DNA of 64,000 nucleotides from Paragordius varius (GCA_964247055.1 OZ176051.1:7068001-7132000), one strand, 5' to 3'. Positions 38,801 through 52,861 are shown, counted from the first letter of the stretch. Numbers and translations: made by a program. The notes: generated by a model not told the origin, from the letters alone.

Positions 38801-40686
38801 ATGAAAAATCTTATAATTCGGCGTTTTGCGGTTATTTAAACACTTCGATTCGAGTTGGCATAATTAGCGCCCCTAGACCATTTTTAAATTGTAATTATTA
38901 AAAACTGAAAAAGACGGTTCCATTTTAAATTTATTCTTCTATATATACTAATAAAAATTATATAAATTAACCAAATTATATAAACAAAATTTAGTTTCGA
39001 AAAAATTCAATATCATATTTTGACGCCATTATTTTTTAATATTTTTTCAAAATCATCCTTTTTTGATTCTAACTCTAAAATTGAGGTTTAAAATCATAAC
39101 TAACATCAATCTATACAGAAAAAATGGTTCGTTTTCCATTATTTTTAGTTAGTGCCCAAAGGTCATGTTAACTAAATTTTTCAGGTTTATCCATAAAATA
39201 AGTAACATCAAATTTTTCTAATAAATTTTTTTATATTTCGGTGCATCAATGTTATATGATGGTTTCAATTCACATTTTTTGTGATTATAAACACCATGGG
39301 GTTACCACTAACCCCAATTTGAGTCGAAGACCTGAAACGAATGTGTTGTTTCAAAGTGTTCAGGACACAAGTTTTTTTAACGGATTTCTGTCAGACATTT
39401 AATACTCATAATATATATAAATATTTTGTATGAATTAATTCTTAATTTGATTTGAAACATTTATTTTATATCAAAAATTAATTTAACGGAATGTGCCTAT
39501 TTTGCGTTTTGATATGGAATTCATTAGAGTAAAATAAACATTTTTAATTAATAATCCCCAAAAACAGTATGAAAATTTAGATATATTTTTTGCCAGAATA
39601 TATTTTTTTATCGGGATTATGGCAATTTTAACTATATTAGCAAAATATACTAATTGGTCCACGGATAGTTTGACACAAGCTGTTTTCTCTGAAGTAAAGG
39701 CTGTCTCCAATTCTAACTTCTAAATTTTCCAGCACTGTAAACAAACAATTAATATAATAAGAAGCATTCAAACATATAGACAGAATCATTTAAAAATATT
39801 TTACGATGCAAAAATTGTTTTAATCTATTAAACCTTAACTGTTAAACTTGGTTAATAAAATATTATTATGTATAAAAAAACCAGATATAAATTTATAATC
39901 CTCGTTCATGGTAAAGTTTGATATTATATGTTGGTGATTTGCGATAGAGTCCCATGCTTCCAAGCCATTGGTGGGTGATACATATGCTTCAACACTCATA
40001 ATTTTGGCTGTTTGTTTTAAATCAACTACAATCCATGGATTTTGTGCTAATTTATTTAAGATCTCTCGGTGATTAATATCGCATAAACTTTGCAATGATT
40101 TTTTAACTTGTCCACTTTTATGCGATTTATATTCATGAGAGCACGTGTAATTGGTTTTATTCAATGCAATGTCAAGAGCTGTATATATAAGGCAGTTTTT
40201 TGAATTAAACCAAACATATTTAATTTCCAACATGTATATATATATATGGCATTTTTTCACATAGGATAATGTCAAAAAACAAAAATAAGATATCAGTAGT
40301 AATGTTATAATGGTAAAAAGTCAACGCACTATCAGAGTTATAAATAATAAAGACATATCGTATTTATGACAAAATTAAAATAATTTGATGTTTAACAAAA
40401 TCTAGTAATAAATAAAATTAAATTATATATCAACATGATTTGAGTAAAAACTACCACATAGAGGTGGGACACCAGACCAACCACCAACTTTTCGACACCG
40501 TCGTATTTGTGAACCCATAATACGTAAGTTAGGAATTTCATCACATTCATATTTAATGCTGAGCGGTATATTGCGAACTGTAGCCGTTGCACCTTCGGGA
40601 ACCTTAGGGAGTATGGAACATTCTTCAATCCCAAACGCATTATTGGGTAGTGTGGAAATTAAAAATATTACAACCAATTTAAGCAT
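32817..40686 (-). CDS. single-pass membrane protein with Sushi and fucolectin/F5-8C-type domains, complete, 7 exons
   Basis: Likely cell-surface recognition protein; no orthologue named. Exons: 40686-40455, 40178-39882, 39734-39651, 38369-38022, 37175-36912, 36621-36537, 33927-32817; 2421 nt, 806 aa, every junction GT-AG and in phase. Signal peptide about 1-19 (MLKLVVIFLISTLPNNAFG). Sushi/CCP domain about 22-77, with its four cysteines and the GGWSGVPPLC end. A fucolectin or discoidin-type domain follows, about 79-230: DIALNKTNY, NPWIVVDL, VLENLEVRIGDS, CAQPLDGRYVSIQL. Residues 230-409 form an unassigned stalk. Membrane helix about 414-430 (VIIIGSILIITVIIVGI). The cytoplasmic tail of about 376 residues comes from one exon; it is rich in Asn, His, Lys and Ser, with poly-Thr and HHHPPKK runs, and looks disordered. 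Fly Furrowed-type proteins combine such domains with a C-type lectin, which I do not see here. The stalk exon 37175-36912 is the least certain; its start could be 37169 without changing frame. Confidence 0.85.
34142..35280 (+). mobile_element. mariner-family DNA transposon, decayed copy 2 (Sushi/FTP intron 6)
   Basis: About 1.14 kb with matching inverted ends: GTCATAAGTATTTACCG at 34153-34169 and CGGTAAATACTTATGAC at 35254-35270. A TA follows the right end. Interior plus-strand pieces resemble mariner transposase, such as EKWHYF near 34705 and MCGSRRKIF near 35180, with many frame breaks. It belongs to the same family as the relic at 8680-9889. It sits opposite in strand to its host gene and is spliced out with the intron. 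Confidence 0.85.
35414..36519. mobile_element. Tc1-like inverted-repeat element, about 1.1 kb, non-coding (Sushi/FTP intron 6)
   Basis: Ends read ACACTGTGTGCAAAAAA on the left and GCACACAGTGT on the right. Arms of roughly 240-300 bp are mutually inverted: TTTGTTGACGACCTATTTTG at the left against CAAAATAGGTCGTCAACAAA at the right, and further in GATAATAAAAAAATAATGAT against its complement. The middle is AT-rich with no transposase recognised. The right arm keeps a stretch (GATAAGCTATCTC) missing from the left arm but present in the 170-bp relative at 11093. It is a non-autonomous member of that family. Confidence 0.8.
37176..38021. other. Sushi/FTP gene intron 4, nothing recognised
   Basis: 846-nt AT-rich intron. 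No transposon end, exon or hairpin was recognised. Confidence 0.5.
38370..39650. other. Sushi/FTP gene intron 3, nothing recognised
   Basis: 1.28-kb AT-rich intron. It contains no recognised element. The minus-strand open frame at 39483-39710 reads on from the real exon 39734-39651 in another frame and is not a gene. Confidence 0.5.
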
Positions 40687-41639
40687 TATAAATAAGAAAC
40701 AAAATATTATATATCGCGAGCGAATCAAAACCCATTAAAAGAGATGAGAAAAAAAATATTTTTTTCTTAAAAAGTATAAAAATAAATATTTTAAAGTAAG
40801 TTCTTTTTAGGATAATAAAAATATGAAAAACATTGTTCAAAGGTTTTTATTTCACCAAAAAATAAAGTGTGTTTCGTAATTCCCGTCCTATAAAAATACC
40901 CCAAGGTATATTAATTACATAAATTATAAAGATTATATTTTTTAGTAGTGAAAAGACCCACATAAATTTTACATCTCATTTTTTTGTTACCAACAATAAA
41001 GTTACCTTAATTATGATAATTTTATAAAACAAAAAATATGGGGATGATATAAAACTTGTTATGAATTAATTAAGATTGTGAAGAAAAAGCTTTTTACAGC
41101 ATTTGACGATAATATAATGTAACATTTTGCCCAGTATACATTTATTATTTTAGTTAATATATGTTATAATCATTAGGAATCCAAGTCACTGGAAAGCCTT
41201 AAATTAATAATATATTAAAGCTGAATTAATAAATCTATTATTTGCTTTTCATCCAGTCCAAACATTCTAAAATTCTGTATTTATTTTATTTCAAAAGTTT
41301 AGTTTGATAAAAAAGGAAATACGGATTAATCTGACTCAAAAATTTGGATGTGACATATAATTAATAAAATTATAGTTTAAGATTAGGACAATTTAGGAGA
41401 ATGGATTAAATATTAATTGACAATTAGCACATATCTAGCTTTAAATTCAGTAAGTGTGTCCCTTTTAAAGATTAAGTTTAATCTCGAAAACCTAAGTATA
41501 TAAGATTTGCGGTGTTTATATACCTTAAGGTAAAATAACGACATGATAAATAAAAAAGTGATATAGTTTATTCTACTAGATTTGGCTATAAAAGATGTAT
41601 TCAAATCTTACAAATAAATTTGTTGATACTAAGGTTACA
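40687..41639. other. upstream flank of the Sushi/FTP gene, nothing recognised
   Basis: Expected to contain the promoter and 5' UTR of the minus-strand gene. AT-rich, with no distinctive motif or coding similarity. The open frame at 41413-41604 (minus) has no support. Confidence 0.45.
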
Positions 41640-43480
41640 TAAATGATGTATTCAAATCTAACCGTCTGGTGCTTTTCTTTCCCTAGGCGAATATCTTCTT
41701 TCTGGTTCTTTCTCGGTTGTCTTTTTCATTTCGACCTGGGGTTTTTTTCGTTTTCCTTTCTTCGTCTTTGTTCCTCCCCTACTTTCCGATGATTGGTTTC
41801 AATATTAAACTCATCAGTTTGGTTCATCGTTGGACCACCATCATCCCTCTCCACCCTTCGCGACGCCGGTGGGTGTAATTGATCCGCATGTTTGCGAAGG
41901 GTTCCATTTCCATCTTTTGCCGTGCAAGAGGACGTTCCTTCAAAAATTGAACCTTTTCTCCACCTCGTGATTTCTTTCTTTATGTACATGTCTTCGTCCG
42001 GTGTGAAAATTTGATTGGGTATGATGTTGTTATCTAATTGATGGAGGATATTTCTCCAATCCAAAGGTTAATATTTCTATTAAGGAATAAGTTATATGGA
42101 CACTATTTTGTGACGTTATGAACGGTGGAACGATAACCTCATAGAATTTGATTGATTTTTTGTGCTTAAGGCAGTTTGAAATCCATTAGTGATTTATAGT
42201 GTGCTTTTAAGGTGTAAATTCACGTTCAGCAAACCCATTTATTCGTGGATGATAGGGGGCACTGGTGACATGTTTAATGTTTGATCGTTGCAAGTGATGC
42301 AAAATATGAAGCCTTATCAGTAACTATCATTAGCGGAAACCCGTACCTATGTTTGTGGAATTAATATTTTTTAGCAAATCGACTTCAACCCATCTGGAGC
42401 TACTATCGATATCCACCAACCAATCAAACCCATCTATGGCACCGGCAATATCCGGATGTATCCGTTCCCGTATACCCGTATTGAAATCCATTTGTACGTA
42501 AGATAACATTTTATGGTACTCTGGTTTAACTGACACTCCATGCAAGATCTCACATAACTTTCCATGTCTTGGTAAAAACCTGGCCAATTAACCCTACCCC
42601 TGGACTCTTTAATTAAATTTGCCTCCGAATATCAACATGACATACATTTTAAGGTTTCATTGCACAAAGCCGTGGGAATAATAAGGCGATCGCCCTAATA
42701 CAACAATCCATATGATTCTTATATCTCGTTTATACTAAATATCGAATTTGAAATCGGAGCTGATGCATCATAAAATGTAGAGCTCTTAATGTCATCAAAA
42801 ACTCATCCCGTAAAGTATTTTCTTTTATCCGCTCTACATGTAAGTTGACCGTTGTAGTTGATATGCATACTGATTGCTTGCTCCTCCACCTCCTTATTGG
42901 GTACCTCATAGAGTAGATGAATAACCAATCTCCCACATATTCTGAACCATTAATAATTGTTTATTAAAATCATAATCGGCTGTTCCAAGTATCCATCTTA
43001 GTATTATTTTATTGTTAATATTACTTAGACTCTCATATAGCCAAACAATGGCTTATGATCGATTAATAATACGATATTTCTGCCACACACACACATTTTA
43101 AACTTTTCTAGTTTATTTAAAATTACCCTTGCTTCTTTTTCAATCGAAATGTTGTTTTGCCTTCACACATTTACGAGACCCAAAAGCTATCGGCCATCCA
43201 TCACTTGTCATATGTGATCTGCTTCAAATCCTACACAAATGATTCGGGTTAAACGGTATTAAACGTGTTCCCTAACTGATTAACAGATTAGCTTTATCAA
43301 AATTATGTCCCTTTTGTCACCAACACCATTTCTTCGAACCTGTTAGCGCATGTAAATCCGCGATTGTAGCGTCTAAAGATGGAATAAAAGCGTTAAAATT
43401 TAACATTCCCAAGAAAACCGGAGTGATGTCATATTGGTAGATAAGGACAGTTCAAAATTGCTTTTACCCTTTCGTTATCA
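41640..43480 (-). mobile_element. Ty3/gypsy LTR retrotransposon relic (pol region)
   Basis: Fossil on the minus strand. Parts in order are a reverse-transcriptase connection and RNase H remnant (about 43.48-42.70 kb), an integrase zinc-finger and catalytic-core remnant (about 42.65-42.20 kb), and the integrase C-terminal tail (about 42.07-41.65 kb). No LTRs were recognised on either side. It is broken, with more than ten breaks, and looks old. The gag and most of the reverse transcriptase are not seen. Confidence 0.8.
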
Positions 43481-44039
43481 ATTCCTCTGTCTGAAATTAT
43501 AAACCTAAATATGACATTTGGATTTTAACCTTTTAAATTAAACACATAGAAGCTAATTTGTTTACACTTTTACCAAGTTACATTGTGCTCACCGTATTCG
43601 ACTGATGACTCCACATTTGACATCAAAAAAATATTTTCCGAAAAATGAATATTTTGCTTAATATAATATGTGTCCACAAAAAAATATCCTCATACAATAT
43701 ATAGTCTAATGAGGAAATGCATCAGAATTATGATGGTGCTTTCGTTTCGCCCTTAAGAGTGATTTATTGTGGTAGGTGCTCCGCATCGGAAAATGGTAAA
43801 ATTGCGAACATTTTGCTAAAAAAATATATATAAAAATATAGAATGTGCACGTTAAAATACGTTTCTACTTTGGACGTACCCTGAACAATTTTTGTCGCTA
43901 TTATGTCTATAAATTAAGGTTAATTTATTTTTTGAAAATATATATAACCTTTTAGATTATAGATATGATATTATAAAATATATCTTCCATTATTAAAATT
44001 TATATTATATAGGTTATTATCCTATTACAGTGAAAAAAT
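43481..44039. other. between gypsy and Harbinger relics, nothing recognised
   Basis: AT-rich stretch that may be flanking sequence of either element. No LTR or terminal inverted repeat was recognised. Confidence 0.4.
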
Positions 44040-44860
44040 ATACATGAACAATTTTAGAAACAAACCGGAGCGCAAAAAAATAGATTTGCAACATATGAAA
44101 CGTTTGTTAAGATTTATTGATGAAACAATCGATTTTATAACTTTACAAATTTTTTCTAATGATATAATTAAAAAAAGAGGTGGCGTACATTCACCTAAAT
44201 TATAGGTAGAAATTTCCTTCCGTTAGCGACCCGGGGTTTAAGAATCGGGTGATTAATGACTTTGGTGTAGAACGATTGACCGTAACTAAAACAGTATAGG
44301 TGGCGGAAAAAATTTATGACGTTGCTCATAAATGGATCCGATTTCCATCTGACCAGCTCCAACTAGAAGACGCTAAACAGTTGGCATAAGAATCATAAAC
44401 AGTCATAGGTGATATCGATTGTACTTACATCGACACCATGAGGCCTAAGCGATTTGGAGAGGAATACATTAACAGGAAAGGTCGATACAGCCTTTGTCAA
44501 TTTAACTGTGACGGTGATGAATTCATATCGAGTTTAAACATTAAAATGCAGCGTTCACGATAGTCAAATTTTACGCAAATGTATTATACGTTCTTAGACT
44601 ATTATTGGGTGACAGTGGGTATGGAATTAATTCATATGTAATAACACCAATTAAAAACCCCAACAACCTTATACAATCTAATTTCAATACATTCCACGCC
44701 ATAGTAAGAATAGTTTTGAACTATTTGGTCAACTCAAACGCCGGTTTTTTGCATAATAAAATGCGAATTGGATACAGCAATTATTATAAAGATGGCTAAA
44801 TTTTCAAAGGATGATTATGAAGATGAAGATAATGCGGATAGTGATAGTGATCTTTGAGAA
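44040..44860 (+). mobile_element. PIF/Harbinger DNA transposon transposase relic
   Basis: Plus-strand pieces match the HARBI1-type transposase. A helix-turn-helix-like part lies near 44225-44300 (NDFGVERLTVTKTV, then VAEKIYDVAHKWI). Then comes VIGDIDCTYIDTMRPKRFGE near 44405-44460 with the first catalytic Asp, NRKGRYSLCQFNCDGD near 44470-44520, and LLGDSGYGINSYVITPIKNP near 44600-44660 with the second Asp. The tail is acidic (DDYEDEDNADSDSD). Several stops and frame changes break it, so it is inactive. The frame 44605-44799 is its longest open piece. Terminal repeats were not identified. Confidence 0.85.
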
Positions 44861-45149
44861 GAAAAAATCTCAGGGCGACAAAAACGAGATAATTTAGTAA
44901 ATATATTAAACGCATATAATTTATTAATAATTTTATTATATGATCTCTTTTGTTGCATTGCATTTAGATTGTGAATATGAATATACTATCAACTTTATTA
45001 ATTGAAGAGGTTTGTGATTTTTTAGAGTAAAACTTCTTATTGAAGCAGTAACACTTTATAACGTTATCCCAAAATTTTAATTGCATGATAGCTATCGTGT
45101 TTTGAGACACTTTTTCGGCTTCTTTATATTTTTTTAATTGTAGGTTAAG
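44861..45149. other. junction between transposon relics and the satellite
   Basis: Short AT-rich stretch. The minus-strand open frame 44964-45194 runs into the first satellite monomer and has no recognised similarity, so it is not called. Confidence 0.4.
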
Positions 45150-45619
45150 CATTAAGAATATCAAACAATATTCCATCTTCAACCAGTAACACAATTAACT
45201 TACTTGTCCAATAATTTAAAAGTTATATTATATTATACTTATTTTATGAATATCGAACATTATTCCATCATCAACCAGTAATACCTAAAATATTAACTTA
45301 CTTGTCCTAGAATCTAAAAATAATATTATAATATACTTTTAATTAGTAATATCGAACAATATTTCATCATCCACCCGTAATACCTAAAATATCAACTTAC
45401 TTGTCCAAGAATCTATATATTAAAATATACTTTTAATTAGAAATATCGAACAATATTCCATCATCCACCCGTAATACCTAAATATTAACTTACTTGTCTA
45501 AGAAACTAAAAATTATATTAAAATATACTTTTAATTCGGAATATCGAACAATATTTCATCATCCACCCGTAATACCTAAATATTAACTTACTTGTCCAAG
45601 AATCTAAAAATTATATTAA

Positions 45620-45945
45620 AACATACTTTTAATTAGGAATATCGAACAATATTGTATCATCAACTCGTAATACCTAAAATATTAACTTACTTGTTCAACA
45701 ATCTAAAATTATATTATTAGGAATATCGAACAATAATACAACATCAACCTGTAATACATAAAATATTAACTTTGTCCAAGAATCTAAAAGATATATTTTA
45801 ATATAATTTTAATTATTACGAACAATATTCCATCATAAACCTGTAAAAAATATTAAATTTCTTGTCCAAGAATCTAAAAGATATATTTTAATATACTTTT
45901 AATTATTAATATCGAACAATATTCATCAACCTGTAATACCTAAAA
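45620..45945. repeat. diverged satellite block repeated at +1150 bp
   Basis: A run of unusual monomers (ATTGTATCATCAA, AACAATAATACAA, CATCATAAACCTG, ATTCATCAACCTG) recurs at about 46770-47095. ATTGTATCAT starts at 45651 and 46801, a shift of 1150. Confidence 0.8.
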
Positions 45946-48409
45946 TATTAACTTGCTTATCCAAGAATCTAAAATTATATTAACATATACTTTTAATTCG
46001 GAATATCGAACAATATTTCAATCATCACCCTGTAATACCTAAAATATTAACTTACTTGTCCAAGAATATAAAAATTATATTAAAATATACTTTTAATTAG
46101 GAATATCGAACAATATTCCAATCATCCACCCGTAATACCTAAAATATTAGCTTACTTGTCCAAGAATCTAAAAATTATATTAAAATATACTTATAATTCG
46201 GAATATCGAACAATATTCCATCATCCACCCGTAATACCTATTATATTAACTTACTTGTCCAATAATCTAAAAATTATATTAAAATATACTTTTAATTAGG
46301 AATATCGAACAATATTCCATCATCCACCCGTAAAACCTAAATATTAACTTACTTGTCCAAGAATCTAATTATATTAAAATATACTTTTAATTTGGAATAT
46401 CGAACAATATTCCATCATCCACCCGTAATACCTAAATATTAACTTACTTGTCCAAGAATCTAAAAATTATATTAAAATATACTTATAATTCGGAATATCG
46501 AACAATATTCCATCATCCACCCATAATACCTAAATATTAACTTACTTGTCCAAGAATCTAGAAATTATATTAAAATATACTTTTAATTCGGAATATCGAA
46601 CAATATTCCATCATCCACCCGTAATACCTAAATATTAACTTACTTGTCCAAGAATCTAAAAATTATATTAAAATATACTTTTAATTCGGAATATCGAACA
46701 ATATTCCATCATCCACCCCTAATACCTAAATATTAACTTACTTGTCCAAGAATCTAAAAATTATATTAAAATATACTTTTAATTAGGAATATCTAACAAT
46801 ATTGTATCATCAATTCGTAATACCTAAAATATTAACTTACTTGTTCAACAATCTAAAATTATATTATTAGGAATATCGAACAATAATACAAAATCAACCT
46901 GTAATACATAAAATATTAACTTTGTCCAAGAATCTAAAAGATATATTTTAATATAATTTTAATTATTACGAACAATATTCCATCATAAACCTGTAAAAAA
47001 TATTAAATTTCTTGTCCAAGAATCTAAAAGATATATTTTAATATACTTTTAATTATTAATATCGAACAATATTCATCAACCTGTAATACCTAAATATTAA
47101 CTTACTTGTCCAAGAATCTAAAAATTATATTAAAATATACTTTTAATTTGGAATATCGAACAATATTCCATCATCCACCCGTAATACCTAAATATTAACT
47201 TAGTTGTCCAAGAATCTAAAAATTATATTAAAATATACTTTTAATTCGGAATATCGAACAATATTCCATCATCCACCCGTAATACCTAAATATTAACTTA
47301 CTTGTCCAAGAATCTAAAAATTATATTAAAATATACTTTTAATTTGGAATATCGAACAATATTCCATCATCCACCCGTAATACCTAAATATTAACTTAGT
47401 TGTCCAAGAATCTAAAAATTATATTAAAATATACTTATAATTCGGAATATCGAACAATATTCCATCATCCACCCGTAATACCTAAAATATTAACTTACTT
47501 GTCCAAGAAGAATCTAAAAATTATCTTAAAATATACTTTTAATTAGGAAAATCGAACAATATTCCATCATCCACCCGTAATACCTAAATATTAACTTACT
47601 TGTCCAAGAATCTAAAAATTATATTAAAATATACTTTTAATTTGGAATATCGAACAATATTCCATCATCCACCCGTAATACCTAAATATTAACCTACTTG
47701 ACAAGAATCTAAAAATTATATTAAAATATACTTTTAATTCGGAATATCGAAAAATATTCCATCATCCACCCGTAATACCTAAATATTAACTTACTTGTCC
47801 AAGAATCTAAAAATTATATTAAAATATACTTTTAATTTGGAATATCGAACAATATTCCATCATCCACCCGTAATACCTAAATATTAACTTACTTGTCCAA
47901 GAATCTAAAAATTATATTAAAATATACTTTTAATTAGGAATATCGAACAATATTCCATCATCAACCAGTAATACCTAAAATATTAACTTAATTGTCCAAA
48001 AATCTAAAATTATTTTATAATGTACATTTATTTAGGAATATCGAACAATATTCCATCATCCACCCGTAATACCTAAAATATTAACTTACTTCTCGAAATC
48101 TAAAATTATATTATAATGTACATTTATTTAGGAATATCGAACAATATTCCATCATCAACCAGTAATACCTAACATATTAACTTACTTGTCCAAGAATCTA
48201 AAAATTATATTAAAATATACTTTGAATTTGGAATATCGAACAATATTCCATCATCCACCCGTAATACCTAAATATTAACTTACTTGTCCAAGAATCTAAA
48301 AATTATATTAAAATATACTTATAATTCGGAATATCGAACAATATTCCATCATCCACCCGTAATACCTATATATTAACTTACTTGTCCATAAATCTAAAAA
48401 TTATATTAA

Positions 48410-49990
48410 AATATACTTTTAATTCGGAATATCGAACAAAATTCCATCATCAACCAGTAATACCTAAAATATTAACTTAATTGTCCAGAAATCTAAAATT
48501 ATTTTATAATATACATTTATTTAGGAATATCGAACAATATTCCATCATCCACCCGTAATACCTAAAATATTAACTTACTTCTCGAAATCTAAAATTATTT
48601 TATAATATACATTTATTTAGGAATATCGAACAATATTCCATCATCAACCAGTGATACCTAAAATATTAACTTACTTGTCCAATAATCTAAAAATTATATT
48701 AAAATATACTTTTAATTCGGAATATCGAACAAAATTCCATCATCAACCCGTAATATCTAAAATATAAACTTACTTGTCCAAGAATCTTAAAGTTATATTA
48801 AAATATACTTTTAATTCGGAATATCGAACAATATTCCATCATCAACCAGTAATACCTAAAATATTAACTTAATTGTCCAGAAATCTAAAATTATTTTATA
48901 ATATACATTTATTTAGGAATATCGAACAATATTCCATCATCCACCCGTAATACCTAAAATATTAACTTACTTCTCGAAATCTAAAATTATTTTATAATAT
49001 ACATTTATTTAGGAATATCGAACAATATTCCATCATCAACCAGTAATACCTAAAATATTAACTTACTTGTCCAAGAATCTAAAAATTATTTTATAATATA
49101 CTTTTAATTCGGAATATCGGACAATATTCCATCATCAACCCGTAATACCTAAAATATTAACTTACTTGTCCAATAATCTAAAAATTATATTAAAATATAC
49201 TTTTAATTCGGAATATCGAACAAAATTCCATCATCAACCCGTAATATCTAAAATATAAACTTACTTGTCCAAGAATCTTAAAGTTATATTATAAAATACT
49301 TTTAATTCGGAATATCGAACAAAATTGCATCATCAACCCGTAATACCTAAAATATTAACTTACTTCTCGAAGAATCTAAAATTATTTTATAATATACATT
49401 TATTTAGGAATATCGAACAATATTCCATCATCAACCCGTAATACCTAAAATATAAACTTACTTGTCCAAGAATCTAACAGTTATATTATAAAATACTTTT
49501 AATTCGGAATATCGAACAATATTCCATCATCCACCCGTAATACCTAAAATATTAACTTACTTGTCCAAGAATCTAAAAATTATTTTATAATATACTTTTA
49601 ATTTGGAATATCGAACAATATTCCATCATCAAATATAATACCTAAAATATTAACTTACTTCTCGAAATCTAAAATTATTTTATAATATACATTTATTTAG
49701 GAATATCGAACAATATTCCATCATCCACCCGTAATACCTAAATATTAACTTACTTGTCCAAGAATCTAAAAGTTATATTAAAATATACTTTTAATTAGGA
49801 ATATCGAGCAATATTCCATCATCCACCCGTAATACCTAAATATTAACTTAATTGTCCAAAAATGTAAAATTATATTAAAATATACTTTTAATTAGGAATA
49901 TCGAACAATATTCCATCATCCACCCGTAATACCTAAATATTAACTTACTTGTCCAAGAATCTAAAAATTATATTAAAATATACTTATAAT
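48410..49990. repeat. higher-order duplicated block in the satellite, copy 1
   Basis: About 1.58 kb of variant monomers recurs at 52862-54442 with a constant shift of 4452 bp. Three private markers fix the shift: CAGTGATACC (GTGATA at 48651 and 53103), AAAATTGCAT (49321 and 53773) and TCAAATATAA (49629 and 54081). Confidence 0.85.
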
Positions 49991-52861
49991 TCGGAATATT
50001 GAACAATATTCCATCATCCACCCGTAATACCTAAATATTAATTTACTTGTCCAAGAATCTAAAAATTATATTAAAATATACTTTTAATTAGGAATATCGA
50101 ACAATATTCCATCATCCACCCGTAATACATAAATATTAACTTAATTGTCCAAAAATCTAAAATTATATTAAAATATACTTTTAATTAGGAATATCGAACA
50201 ATATTCCATCATCCACCCGTAATACCTAAATATTAACTTACTTGTCCAAGAATCTAAAAATTATATTAAAATATACTTTTAATTAGGAATATCGAACAAT
50301 ATTCCATCATCCACCATAATACCTAAATATTAACTTACTTGTCCAAGAATCTAAAAATTATATTAAAATATACTTTTAATTAGGAATATCGAACAATATT
50401 CCATCATCAACCAGTAATACCTAAAATATTAACTTAATTGTCCAAAAATCTAAAATTATTTTATAATATACATTTATTTAGGAATATCGAACAATATTCC
50501 ATCATCCACCCGTAATACCTAAAATATAACTTACTTCTCGAAATCTAAAATTATTTTATAATATACATTTATTTAGGAATATCGAACAATATTCCATCAT
50601 CAACCAGTAATACCTAAAATATTAACTTACTTGTCCAAGAATCTAAAAATTATATTAAAATATACTTATAATTCGGAATATCGAACAATATTCCATCATC
50701 CACCCGTAATACCTATTATATTAACTTACTTGTCCAATAATCTAAAAATTATATTAAAATATACTTTTAATTAGGAATATCGAACAATATTCCATCATCC
50801 ACCCGTAAAACCTAAATATTAACTTACTTGTCCAAGAATCTAATTATATTAAAATATACTTTTAATTTGGAATATCGAACAATATTCCATCATCCACCCG
50901 TAATACCTAAATATTAACTTACTTGTCCAAGAATCTAAAAATTATATTAAAATATACTTATAATTCGTAATATCGAACAATATTCCATCATCCACCCATA
51001 ATACCTAAATATTAACTTACTTGTCCAAGAATCTAAAAATTATATTAAAATATACTTTTAATTCGGAATATCGAACAATATTCCATCATCCACCCGTAAT
51101 ACCTAAAATATTAACTTACTTGTCCAAGAAGAATCTAAAAATTATCTTAAAATATACTTTTAATTAGGAAAATCGAACAATATTCCATCATCCACCCGTA
51201 ATACCTAAATATTAACTTACTTGTCCAAGAATCTAAAAATTATATTAAAATATACTTTTAATTTGGAATATCGAACAATATTCCATCATCCACCCGTAAT
51301 ACCTAAATATTAACCTACTTGACAAGAATCTAAAAATTATATTAAAATATACTTTTAATTTGGAATATCGAACAATATTCCATCATCCACCCGTAATACC
51401 TAAATATTAACTTACTTGTCCAAGAATCTAAAAATTATATTAAAATATACTTTTAATTTGGAATATCGAACAATATTCCATCATCCACCCGTAATACCTA
51501 AATATTAACTTACTTGTCCAAGAATCTAAAAATTATATTAAAATATACTTTTAATTTGGAATATCGAACAATATTCCATCATCCACCCGTAATACCTAAA
51601 TATTAACTTACTTGTCCAAGAATCTAAAAATTATATTAAAATATACTTTTAATTAGGAATATCGAACAATATTCCATCATCAACCAGTAATACCTAAAAT
51701 ATTAACTTAATTGTCCAAAAATCTAAAATTATTTTATAATGTACATTTATTTAGGAATATCGAACAATATTCCATCATCCACCCGTAATACCTAAAATAT
51801 TAACTTACTTCTCGAAATCTAAAATTATTTTATAATATACATTTATTTAGGAATATCGAACAATATTCCATCATCAACCAGTAATACCTAACATATTAAC
51901 TTATTTGTCCAAGAATCTAAAAATTATATTAAAATATACTTTGAATTTGGAATATCGAACAATATTCCATCATCCACCCGTAATACCTAAATATTAACTT
52001 ACTTGTCCAAGAATCTAAAAATTATATTAAAATATACTTATAATTCGGAATATCGAACAATATTCCATCATCCACCCGTAATACCTATATATTAACTTAC
52101 TTGTCCATAAATCTAAAAATTATATTAAAATATACTTATAATTCGTTGTCCAAGAATCTAAAAATTATATTAAAATATACTTATAATTAGGAATATCGAA
52201 CAATATTCCATCATCCACCCGTAATACCTAAATATTAACTTACTTGTCCAAGAATCTAAAAATTATATTAAAATATACTTATAATTCGGAATATCGAACA
52301 ATATTCCATCATAGACCCCTAATACCTAAATATTAACTTACTTGTCCAAGAATCTAAAAATTATATTAAAATATACTTTTAATTAGGAATATCGAACAAT
52401 ATTCCATCATCCACCCGTAATACCTAAATATTAATTTACTTGTCCAAGAATCTAAAAATTATATTAAAATATACATTTATTTAGGAATATCGAACAATAT
52501 TCCATCATCCACCCGTAATACCTAAATATTAACTTACTTGTCCAAGAATCTAAAAATTATATTAAAATATACTTTTAATTAGGAATATCGAACAATATTC
52601 CATCATCAACCAGTAATACCTAAAATATTAACTTAATTGTCCAAAAATCTAAAATTATTTTATAATATACATTTATTTAGGAACATCGAAAAATATTCCA
52701 TCATCCACCCGTAATACCTAAAATATTAACTTACTTGTCCAATAATCTAAAAATTATATTAAAATATACTTTTAATTCGGAATATCGAACAAAATTCCAT
52801 CATCAACCCGTAATATCTAAAATATAAACTTACTTGTCCAACAATCTTAAAGTTATATTAA

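Noticed and set aside
44964-45194. Minus-strand open frame of 76 codons at the satellite border
   Set aside because: It overlaps the first diverged satellite monomer, is A/T-driven, and shows no recognisable similarity.
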